From an uncultured Geobacteraceae bacterium (GTDB lineage: Bacteria > Desulfobacterota > Desulfuromonadia > Geobacterales > Pseudopelobacteraceae): a DNA stretch of 5,236 nt. The notes under the pieces are model-generated. The model saw only the letters and a program-made list of their open reading frames with translations. It was not told the DNA's origin and searched no databases. The translations under genes and the position numbers were made by a program. Location: NCBI GenBank assembly GCA_903879825.1, contig CAIRND010000135.1, positions 1-5,236 on the forward strand, given 5' to 3'. This document shows, piece after piece, positions 1 to 5,058 of the stretch (the stretch's first letter is position 1; the number at the start of each line of letters is the position of its first letter).

Positions 1-151
1 AGAGACCGAGCCGGGCGTATGCAGGATATGCCTTCCAGAAGCCCTGATCGCCACGAAAATCAGGCAGCCCCGAATCCACCCCCATACCGGCCCCTGCGGT
101 AATGATAAAAGCCTCTGCTTCTCTGATTATTGAAGCGGCATGATCCACCAT
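1..151 (-). CDS. Sir2-family NAD-dependent protein deacetylase, N-terminal part (runs off the left edge)
   Basis: Fifty codons are visible, read leftwards from an ATG at 149-151. Residues 16-34 carry the Sir2 NAD-binding signature: I-I-T-A-G-A-G-M-G followed by D-S-G-L-P-D-F-R-G, then G-F-W-K-A-Y-P. Family members use NAD+ to remove acyl groups from lysines in cytoplasmic proteins, releasing nicotinamide and O-acetyl-ADP-ribose. The start is supported by a purine-rich ribosome binding site (GGGGGAGGGG, minus strand, about 159-168) seven bases ahead. In the common motif GAGxS the fifth residue is serine; here it is glycine (G24), a variant I associate with a bacterial subgroup having the GVDSGLPDFRG signature. 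The catalytic histidine and any zinc cysteines lie outside the window, so activity cannot be judged. The gene starts 20 bp after the tupC stop on the same strand with no terminator between, so co-transcription with tupBC is likely. Confidence 0.88.
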   Translation of the reverse strand, partial: MVDHAASIIREAEAFIITAGAGMGVDSGLPDFRGDQGFWKAYPAYARLGL

Positions 152-171
152 AACGGCACCCCTCCCCCGAT

Positions 172-900
172 TCAGCCTGCTCCGGTCGTTCTCTTGAAGG
201 CCGCCACAAAGGCATTTACCGGCTGTTCCAGCACCTCTTTCGGGCTTCCCTGCTGCACAACAGCGCCACGATCCATAACAACCAGGCGATCCACGACGTG
301 AAAAGCCTCAATTCGATCATGAGTTGCGATAATGGCCGCCGTTCCTGATTCGTGCAGGATGCGCCCCAAATCTTCGGCAAGCACTATTCTGGTCGGCAGA
401 TCGAGACTTGAAAAGGGCTCATCCATCAGCAGCAGTTGGGGACGAACGGCAAATGCGCGGGCCAGGCTTACCCGTTGCGCTTCACCGCCAGACAGTTTGT
501 GCGCAGAGCGCCCCGACAGGTGGCCGATTTTAAAAAGTTCAAGATTGTCACGGGCGACATCTCTCGCTTCACTTCGCCTCATACCCCGTATGCACAACCC
601 CTCAGCGACATTATCAAGAACCGTCGTATCAAACAGGAGCGGGTCTTGAAAAACCACAGCAATTTTGCGGCGATAGGCCATTTCATTCTGAGAACAAACT
701 TCTACTCCCTCAAAATTGATTGTGCCACTGACCCGTTCAATCAGACAGGCCAGGCCGAGCAGCAAACTTGACTTCCCCGCTCCATTAGGTCCAACGATGG
801 CGACCTTTTCTTCAGCCTGTATCGCAAAGCTCGGCATCTCAATTACCTGAACTCCGCCACGCCGGATGTGAAGATTTTTGACTTCAAGAAGGAAACTCAT
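172..900 (-). CDS. tupC: Tungstate-type ABC transporter ATP-binding protein (TupC-like)
   Basis: A complete 242-residue ABC ATPase that would energise import through the neighbouring permease from the cytoplasmic face. Visible motifs are Walker A GPNGAGKS (37-44), the Q-loop in VVFQDP (Q85), the signature LSGGE (136-140), Walker B LLLMDEP (156-162), D-loop SSLD (164-167) and the switch histidine in ATHD (H194). All catalytic residues are present. It has no C-terminal TOBE/regulatory domain, unlike ModC-type molybdate ATPases of about 350 residues; this short form suits TupC. The ATG overlaps the permease stop (ATGA, 897-900), and GGGAG lies about 8 bases upstream on the minus strand. Substrate assignment comes from the permease, not from this sequence; molybdate or another oxyanion remains possible. 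Confidence 0.88.
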   Translation of the reverse strand: MSFLLEVKNLHIRRGGVQVIEMPSFAIQAEEKVAIVGPNGAGKSSLLLGLACLIERVSGTINFEGVEVCSQNEMAYRRKIAVVFQDPLLFDTTVLDNVAEGLCIRGMRRSEARDVARDNLELFKIGHLSGRSAHKLSGGEAQRVSLARAFAVRPQLLLMDEPFSSLDLPTRIVLAEDLGRILHESGTAAIIATHDRIEAFHVVDRLVVMDRGAVVQQGSPKEVLEQPVNAFVAAFKRTTGAG

Positions 901-1595
901 CTCGGCCGCTCCCGTTGCTGAATAACCGTCAGCAGGTAGTTGACACTAAAGGCCAGCACCAGAAGAATCAACGAGAGGGCAATGGCAACATCAAAGTTCC
1001 CTTTGCCGGTTTCCATGACGGTGGCAGTCGTCAACACCCGCGTCTGCCCCTTGATATTTCCGCCCACCATTATTGAAGCCCCCACCTCGGAGATAACGCC
1101 GCCAAACCCTGCCATAACGGCTGCGAGCAGTGGCAGTCGCGCCTCTCTGATTAGAATCCAGACCATCTGAATCCGGGTAGCTCCCAGCGCCATGATCTGC
1201 AGCTTCAAGTTTGCCGGGAGAGATTGGATAGATGCGACCGTAATACCGGTGACGATCGGCGTGGCAATAACAGCTTGAGCCATGATCATGGCAAGCGGAG
1301 TATACAAAATTTCCAGAAAGCCGAGTGGACCGTTACGCCACAGAAAAATTGTCACGAAAAGACCGACAACAACCGGCGGCAGCCCCATGCCGGTATTTAC
1401 CACACTAATGATAAAACGGCGGCCGGGGAAATCGGCCAGAGCCAGCAGAGTTCCGGCCGGGAGACCGATAAAAAGGCTGACCAGGGTGGCACTGCACGAA
1501 ATTTTGAGCGACAATAGCGTAATTGCAACAACCTCACTATCACATGAGGCGAGCAGTCGCAGCGCAGTCGATATTCCTTCAATAATCAAATCCAT
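897..1595 (-). CDS. tupB: Tungstate-type ABC transporter permease (TupB-like)
   Basis: A 232-residue inner-membrane permease with about five or six hydrophobic segments (roughly 22-55, 62-84, 97-122, 153-176, 203-223). The region N-T-G-M-G-L-P-P-V-V-V-G-L (67-79), the stretch G-P-L-G-x-L-E-I-L-Y-T-P-x-A-M (89-103) and the ATPase-contact loop E-A-R-L-P-L-L-A-A-V-M-A-G-F-G (151-165) followed by S-E-V-G-A are typical of the TupB/WtpB-like oxyanion permeases. It is the first gene of the minus-strand operon and overlaps tupC by 4 bp. GGTGGAG (minus strand) sits about 6 bases ahead of the ATG at 1593-1595. A TupA binding-protein gene normally sits beside tupB; none is found upstream, where the region turns into a divergent promoter. 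Tungstate is favoured by family resemblance; molybdate cannot be excluded. Confidence 0.85.
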   Translation of the reverse strand: MDLIIEGISTALRLLASCDSEVVAITLLSLKISCSATLVSLFIGLPAGTLLALADFPGRRFIISVVNTGMGLPPVVVGLFVTIFLWRNGPLGFLEILYTPLAMIMAQAVIATPIVTGITVASIQSLPANLKLQIMALGATRIQMVWILIREARLPLLAAVMAGFGGVISEVGASIMVGGNIKGQTRVLTTATVMETGKGNFDVAIALSLILLVLAFSVNYLLTVIQQRERPR

Positions 1596-1673
1596 CAGAT
1601 CTCCACCGCAGAAAAATTCACTTAAAACAGGAGAAAACAGGTCAATGCAACTGTGGAATGCCGATTTTTCGGG

Positions 1674-1702
1674 ACTATAACGACATGCGTCCGAAGTGGC
1701 AA
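1674..1702 (-). promoter_or_regulatory. Sigma-70-type promoter of the tupBC operon
   Basis: On the minus strand, TTGCCA (1697-1702, five of six to TTGACA) is separated by exactly 17 bp from TATAGT (1674-1679, five of six to TATAAT). The predicted start is near 1667, giving a leader of roughly 70 nt before tupB. A short inverted repeat, CCGA-N4-TCGG (1661-1672), lies at the predicted start, and the sequence CGTTATAG overlapping the -10 resembles one half of a ModE-type operator. Either could be a metal-responsive control site, but the second ModE half is not convincing. Confidence 0.6.
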
Positions 1703-1746
1703 GATATAATGAGATACGGGGTAAACATCTGGAGCGGCTCTACATT

Positions 1747-1768
1747 TCAATTGACACTCAATTTACTC
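1747..1768 (+). repeat. Two adjacent 11-bp direct repeats in the divergent promoter region
   Basis: TCAATTGACAC (1747-1757) is followed without a gap by TCAATTTACTC (1758-1768), identical at nine of eleven positions. An 11-bp period places both copies on about the same helix face, as for tandem activator or repressor half-sites. The first copy contains TTGACA (1751-1756), but no convincing -10 lies 16-18 bp downstream (best is TACCTT at 1774-1779). The repeats lie 16 bp upstream of the candidate NikR operator. A two-copy repeat this short may be chance. Confidence 0.4.
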
Positions 1769-1777
1769 TTATGTACC

Positions 1778-1808
1778 TTGATCGTGTCACCAATATAATA
1801 ATTATAAC
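1778..1808 (+). promoter_or_regulatory. Possible promoter of nikMN
   Basis: TTGATC (1778-1783, four of six) precedes TATAAC (1803-1808, five of six) with a long 19-bp spacer. A perfect TATAAT (1794-1799) lies nearby but lacks a good -35. Whichever -10 is used, it falls inside the candidate NikR operator, so bound regulator would block RNA polymerase. The leader would be short, about 15-30 nt. Confidence 0.3.
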
Positions 1809-1810
1809 AC
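1784..1810 (+). promoter_or_regulatory. Candidate NikR operator
   Basis: GTGTCAC (1784-1790) and ATAACAC (1804-1810) form an imperfect inverted repeat separated by 13 bp. The form I recall from comparative genomics for deltaproteobacterial NikR sites is GTGTTAC-N13/14-GTAACAC; each half here matches at six of seven positions and the spacer fits. NikR is a nickel-responsive repressor of nickel uptake genes. The site ends 21 bp before the nikMN start codon and covers the likely -10. A separate AT-rich palindrome, TATAATAATTATA (1794-1806), overlaps it off-centre. The nikR gene is not in the window. Confidence 0.65.
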
Positions 1811-1831
1811 CGAAAAAAGAGACCTCCACCC

Positions 1832-2929
1832 ATGCATATGGCAGATGCATTATTATCACCCGCAGTCGGCGGAACCTTATGGATTGTTTCTGCCGCCACC
1901 ATTGCCTTCTGCTCAAGAAGAGTACGCAATGAGATGGATAGCCGCAAGATCCCACTTATGGGGGTTCTGGGCGCCTTTATTTTTGCGGCACAGATGATAA
2001 ATTTCACCATTCCGTTTACCGGTTCAAGCGGGCATCTTGGCGGTGGACTTATTTTGGCCATTTTGCTTGGCCCATATGCCGCCTTCCTGACCATCGCCTC
2101 GGTGCTGGTGGTACAGGCGTTCTTCTTTGCTGACGGCGGGTTACTGGCACTTGGCTGCAATATCTTTAATCTCGGTTTTTTTCCTGCCTTCATTGCATAT
2201 CCTTTGATCTATAAAAAAATTGTTGGCACCACTCCGACATCCACCAAAATTTCGGTGGCATCTCTATTGGCAGCGGTTATCGGGCTGCAAATGGGGGCTT
2301 TCAGTGTCGTCCTTGAAACCGTGGCATCAGGGATTTCCTCATTTCCGTTTGCCACGTTTGCCGTCATAATGCAGCCAATTCACCTGGCAATCGGTGTTGT
2401 CGAAGGATTGGTCACCGCATCCGTCATCTCCTTTGTATATAACGCCAGACCTGACATCATGCGCAGTGCCATAGAGACACGTCCGAAAACAAATCAACCC
2501 GGCAGGACTCTCGTACTGATATTTCTGGCCATAGCCGTGGTGACTGGTGGCGTTGTCTCCTGGTACGCTTCAAAAGAACCCGACGGACTGGAATGGGCCA
2601 TCACCAAAATTACGGGGCGCAAAGAGCTGAAGAATTCTGAACAGGGACTGCATGGCACCTTGGCGGTATTACAGAAAAAAATGGCCTTCCTGCCGGATTA
2701 CGCCTTCAGAAAGCCGGAAGAAGCACCTGTTGAAACTCTCGAACAGAGCGAAAAAACACCTGACATGAAAACAGAAGCACGCAGACTCGGCACCAGCGTT
2801 TCCGGTATCATCGGCGGAGTGTTGACTCTGGGGTTGTCGTTTTTGATCGGGTCCATGCTCAAACGCAAAGAGACAGACCACCGGAAACGGGGTGATAGAC
2901 CGTTGATTTACAACATTAATCATCCTTGA
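1832..2929 (+). CDS. nikMN: Fused nickel ECF-transporter component NikMN
   Basis: A 365-residue inner-membrane protein. Residues 1-205 are the CbiM/NikM substrate-binding domain, with M-H-M-A-D-A-L-L-S-P at the N-terminus, G-S-S-G-H-L-G-G-G-L (64-73), G-G-L-L-A-L-G-C-N-I-F-N (102-113) and several membrane segments. In the structurally studied NikM2, the Met1 amino group, His2 and a histidine near position 67 bind the metal; His2 and His68 match here. Residues 226-343 are a NikN/PDGLE domain: one membrane helix, P-D-G-L-E-W (250-255), F-L-P-D-Y-A-F (286-292), then G-T-S-V-S-G and a second helix. ATG at 1832 is chosen over 1838 because it keeps His2 at position 2; the ribosome binding site is weak (AAAAAGAGA), with CCTCC just before the start. 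Nickel rather than cobalt specificity is inferred from the fused PDGLE domain and the NikR-like operator. No NikQ or NikO of its own follows. Confidence 0.87.
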   Translation: MHMADALLSPAVGGTLWIVSAATIAFCSRRVRNEMDSRKIPLMGVLGAFIFAAQMINFTIPFTGSSGHLGGGLILAILLGPYAAFLTIASVLVVQAFFFADGGLLALGCNIFNLGFFPAFIAYPLIYKKIVGTTPTSTKISVASLLAAVIGLQMGAFSVVLETVASGISSFPFATFAVIMQPIHLAIGVVEGLVTASVISFVYNARPDIMRSAIETRPKTNQPGRTLVLIFLAIAVVTGGVVSWYASKEPDGLEWAITKITGRKELKNSEQGLHGTLAVLQKKMAFLPDYAFRKPEEAPVETLEQSEKTPDMKTEARRLGTSVSGIIGGVLTLGLSFLIGSMLKRKETDHRKRGDRPLIYNINHP

Positions 2930-3000
2930 CAGACGGACGGGGTGCGTGGTATTTCAGATGCGCAGTTGTACTACTGCTGGTTTTATGACAATTGAATAGT

Positions 3001-3171
3001 GAATCACGGTGCCCTCACGGGCTTGATAGGGAAGAGGGGTGTAGTTCCACTGGAATGACTCCCCCGCGGACCCGCCGCTGTAAGCGAGGACAAAAGGCAA
3101 TAAACCACTGGCTGAAAGGCCGGGAAGGTGCCTGGAGGGTGAATCGCAAGCCAGAAGACCTGCCATGATTC
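3001..3171 (+). promoter_or_regulatory. Cobalamin (adenosylcobalamin-type) riboswitch aptamer
   Basis: The conserved elements appear in order: GGTGCC (3008-3013), CCCGCCGCTGTAA (3071-3083), CCACTG (3105-3110), GGGAAGG (3122-3128) and the B12 box AAGCCAGAAGACCTGCC (3148-3164), one base off the usual AAGCCAGGAGACCTGCC. The outer strands GAATCA (3001-3006) and TGATTC (3166-3171) are perfectly complementary and would form the closing P1 stem, which sets the boundaries. Cobalamin binding is expected to switch off the cobalt-uptake genes that follow. The region 2930-3000, between the nikMN stop and P1, has no clear promoter, so whether the leader starts here or is read through from nikMN is open. 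Confidence 0.95.
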
Positions 3172-3175
3172 TTTG

Positions 3176-3205
3176 CACTCACTATCCCGGGGGACCGGGC
3201 GAGTG
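3176..3205 (+). other. Hairpin immediately downstream of the B12 box
   Basis: CACTC (3176-3180) pairs with GAGTG (3201-3205), and inside it CCCGG (3186-3190) pairs with CCGGG (3195-3199) around the tetraloop GGGA. Position and shape fit the arm that in many cobalamin riboswitches makes a kissing contact with the aptamer core; which core loop it would contact is not resolved here. Confidence 0.6.
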
Positions 3206-3221
3206 GCTTACTGAGTAATGT

Positions 3222-3241
3222 GACTTTAAATACGAAAAGTC
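3222..3241 (+). promoter_or_regulatory. Possible antiterminator stem
   Basis: GACTTT (3222-3227) is perfectly complementary to AAAGTC (3236-3241), with an 8-base loop. The second strand is also the left arm of the terminator, so the two structures exclude each other, as expected of a riboswitch expression platform. The stem is short (6 bp, mostly A-U), so further pairing or the riboswitch core would be needed to make it competitive. Confidence 0.4.
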
Positions 3242-3273
3242 CGCATACTGCCTCGCAGATGCGGACTTTTTTT
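3235..3273 (+). terminator. Intrinsic terminator of the riboswitch leader
   Basis: AAAAGTCCGCAT (3235-3246) pairs perfectly with ATGCGGACTTTT (3259-3270). CTGC (3248-3251) and GCAG (3255-3258) extend the stem past a single bulged A (3247) around a CTC loop. The stem runs into seven T residues (3267-3273). It lies 33 bp before cbiM and 63 bp after the aptamer, so premature termination is the likely output of the riboswitch. Confidence 0.9.
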
Positions 3274-3305
3274 GTGCCCTCCGCACAAAAATCAGGAGAT
3301 GCCCG

Positions 3306-3983
3306 ATGCATATCATGGAAGGTTTTTTACCGGTAAAACATGCCATTGGCTGGAGTATTGTCGCGGCACCGTTCGTCGGTTACGGACTACATAGTATAAA
3401 TAAGAGAGTAAAAGAAAATCCGGAACAACGAATGCTGCTCGGCGTTGCTGCCGCGTTTACCTTCGTTCTCTCTGCCCTGAAATTACCATCTGTCACCGGC
3501 AGTTGTTCGCATCCGACCGGCACCGGCCTGGGGGCGATATTGTTCGGCCCTGCAGCCATGGCACCCATCGGTGCGGTCGTACTCCTGTTCCAGGCGATGT
3601 TGCTGGCCCACGGCGGCCTGACGACTCTTGGCGCCAATATTTTTTCCATGGCGGTTGTAGGTCCATGCGCTGCAGCGGTTATTTTCCGGTGTGCCAAGTC
3701 AATACGACTCCCGTTCAGCTTGTCGATCTTTTGTGCGGCTTCTCTGGCCGACCTGATCACCTACGTCACCACGTCGGCACAACTGGCGCTGGCATTCCCT
3801 GATCCGTCCGGCGGTTTTGCTGCTTCATTCGTCAAATTTGCCGGAGTTTTTGCCCTTACCCAACTGCCGCTGGCGGTTATTGAAGGGCTCCTGACGGTCG
3901 TCGTCATGAACTCGCTTATTCGTTTTAACGCCAGGGAACTTCAGGAAATGAAGGTGACAACGGCGCAGGTGGTACAGGCATGA
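3306..3983 (+). CDS. cbiM: Cobalt ECF-transporter substrate-binding membrane protein CbiM
   Basis: A 225-residue inner-membrane S component that captures Co(II) for import towards cobalamin synthesis. The N-terminus M-H-I-M-E-G-F-L-P, the motif G-S-C-S-H-P-T-G-T-G-L (65-75), G-G-L-T-T-L-G-A-N-I-F-S-M (103-115) and L-P-L-A-V-I-E-G-L-L (187-196) are diagnostic for CbiM. His2 and His69 are the expected metal ligands. There is no added signal peptide; the ATG places His2 exactly at position 2. AGGAG (3294-3298) lies 7 bases upstream. About six or seven hydrophobic segments are visible. It is the first gene behind the cobalamin riboswitch and terminator, which argues for cobalt. It is only the M half of the type found fused in nikMN upstream; its N partner is the next gene. 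Confidence 0.95.
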   Translation: MHIMEGFLPVKHAIGWSIVAAPFVGYGLHSINKRVKENPEQRMLLGVAAAFTFVLSALKLPSVTGSCSHPTGTGLGAILFGPAAMAPIGAVVLLFQAMLLAHGGLTTLGANIFSMAVVGPCAAAVIFRCAKSIRLPFSLSIFCAASLADLITYVTTSAQLALAFPDPSGGFAASFVKFAGVFALTQLPLAVIEGLLTVVVMNSLIRFNARELQEMKVTTAQVVQA

Positions 3984-4315
3984 AACGCTACCAGAACATA
4001 CTGCTTTTGGTTGCGGTGGCCGCACTGGTGGCGCTGCCGCTCTGGTTGGTAAAAAGACCGGCAGCAGGAATGAATGGAACACAGGCAGAAATATTTGTTG
4101 GAGCCGATGACAAGGCCACAGATCTGATCGGACGCATCGACCCTCATTACAAACCATGGGCAAAGCCGCTGCTGCAGCCACCAAGCGGCGAAATCAGCTC
4201 CCTGCTTTTTGCTCTGCAGGCTGCTTTGGGTGCCGGTTTTATCGGCTATTATCTCGGCGTTTCCACAACCCGTGCCGCAATGCGCCGCGAAGTCGATACG
4301 GAATCCCGGTGCTGA
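3980..4315 (+). CDS. cbiN: Cobalt ECF-transporter accessory protein CbiN
   Basis: A 111-residue protein with two membrane helices (about 6-24 and 75-94) and a periplasmic loop, which works with CbiM in metal loading. Family motifs are F-V-G-A-D-D-K-A (39-46), P-H-Y-K-P-W (55-60) and P-P-S-G-E-I-S-S-L-L-F-A-L-Q-A-A-L-G-A-G (67-86). Length is normal for CbiN. Its ATG overlaps the cbiM stop by 4 bp (ATGA) and cbiQ overlaps its end by 7 bp, so translation is probably coupled. AGGTGG lies about 10 bases before the start. Confidence 0.93.
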   Translation: MKRYQNILLLVAVAALVALPLWLVKRPAAGMNGTQAEIFVGADDKATDLIGRIDPHYKPWAKPLLQPPSGEISSLLFALQAALGAGFIGYYLGVSTTRAAMRREVDTESRC

Positions 4316-5058
4316 CCGAACTCTCTGCCTATACAAACCGCTGGCGCAGCGTATCGCCCGTCGCCAAGGGCTTATTTTCCCTCTGCGGCACCGGTGCCGC
4401 GTTCACGGCATCTTCCCCCCGCACGGCTCTACTGGTTGCATTCATCCTGTCAGCAACGGCTATTGTTGGCGCTGGCGTCACCCCCATGCGTTATCTGCGG
4501 GTGGCAATACCTGCACTTTTTTTTCTGTTAGTAAGCGCCCTGTCATTACTGGTTTCGCTTGAATTCTCCCGCAATGCAACGTTTGGGGTATCGTTCCACC
4601 TTGCCATAACAGAATTACCCCGCATTGCCCAACTCTGCTGCCGTTCACTGGCCTGCCTGACGGCACTACTTTTTCTGGCGATGACCACCCCACTTTCGGA
4701 CATAATTTCCCTGCTTCGCCGCTGTCGGCTACCGGATACCCTGCTCGATTTAATGATCCTCTGCTACCGCACTCTTTTTGTGCTGTCTGAAGCGGTGCAT
4801 GAAACGATAACCGCCCAGTCAGCACGTCTCGGATATGCGACGACCAGACTCTCCATACGTTCACTGGGAGGACTTATCGCCAATCTGGCCATACAGGTGT
4901 GGCAGCGGAGCCAGGCACTTCATCTGGCTGCACTGGCACGTAACAATGACGGCGCACTCCGCTTTCTGGAACGGGAATACCCGAAATCCACCAGCAGCAT
5001 TTCCTGTGCCGCTATTGCCGGTGTTCTCCTCATTGTTCTGGCGGGCGCATTACCATGA
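4309..5058 (+). CDS. cbiQ: Cobalt ECF-transporter transmembrane (T) protein CbiQ
   Basis: A 249-residue integral membrane protein that couples the CbiM/CbiN pair to the ATPase. L-T-E-L-S-A-Y-T-N-R-W-R (2-13) matches the usual CbiQ start, so GTG at 4309 is chosen; the same frame stays open upstream to an ATG at 4156, but that segment only overlaps cbiN and lacks CbiQ character. Hydrophobic segments lie near 20-35, 40-57, 64-83, 112-126 and 232-248. The two cytoplasmic X-Arg-X coupling sites appear as A-R-L in S-A-R-L-G-Y (171-176) and A-R-N in L-A-R-N-N-D-G (209-215); the second differs from the common A-R-G. GTG overlaps the cbiN stop (GTGCTGA), with only a weak GGA upstream, suggesting translational coupling. 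As the only T component seen here, it could also serve NikMN. Confidence 0.92.
   Translation: MLTELSAYTNRWRSVSPVAKGLFSLCGTGAAFTASSPRTALLVAFILSATAIVGAGVTPMRYLRVAIPALFFLLVSALSLLVSLEFSRNATFGVSFHLAITELPRIAQLCCRSLACLTALLFLAMTTPLSDIISLLRRCRLPDTLLDLMILCYRTLFVLSEAVHETITAQSARLGYATTRLSIRSLGGLIANLAIQVWQRSQALHLAALARNNDGALRFLEREYPKSTSSISCAAIAGVLLIVLAGALP

Noticed and set aside
1661..1681. Full ModE-type operator at the tup promoter
   Set aside because: One half (CTATAACG on the plus strand) is good, but the other half (CGATTTTT) matches poorly and the spacing is off, so it is noted only as a possible half-site.
1696..1932. Open frame of 78 codons on the plus strand across the intergenic region
   Set aside because: It overlaps the start of nikMN in another frame, contains the promoter elements and has no recognisable domain.
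1747..2193. Open frame of 148 codons on the minus strand
   Set aside because: It lies opposite the strongly supported nikMN gene, has a low-complexity Pro/Lys/Ala composition and covers the regulatory region.
2948..2962. GG-N10-GC pattern resembling a sigma-54 promoter before the riboswitch
   Set aside because: Only the invariant dinucleotides fit; the surrounding bases (TGGTA, ATGC) match poorly and such a pattern occurs often by chance.
2962..2977. Hairpin GCAGT-N6-ACTGC followed by TGGTTTT, as a possible nikMN terminator
   Set aside because: The stem is only 5 bp and the T-run is short and not adjacent, so it is too weak to call.
3015..3311. Open frames on the minus strand across the riboswitch
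   Set aside because: The region is fully explained by the cobalamin riboswitch and terminator; the peptides have no domain character.
4156..4308. Upstream extension of cbiQ to an ATG at 4156 (300 residues)
   Set aside because: The extra 51 residues are only the cbiN coding region in another frame, are Arg/Cys/Ala-rich without family character, and the CbiQ-like sequence begins exactly at GTG 4309.
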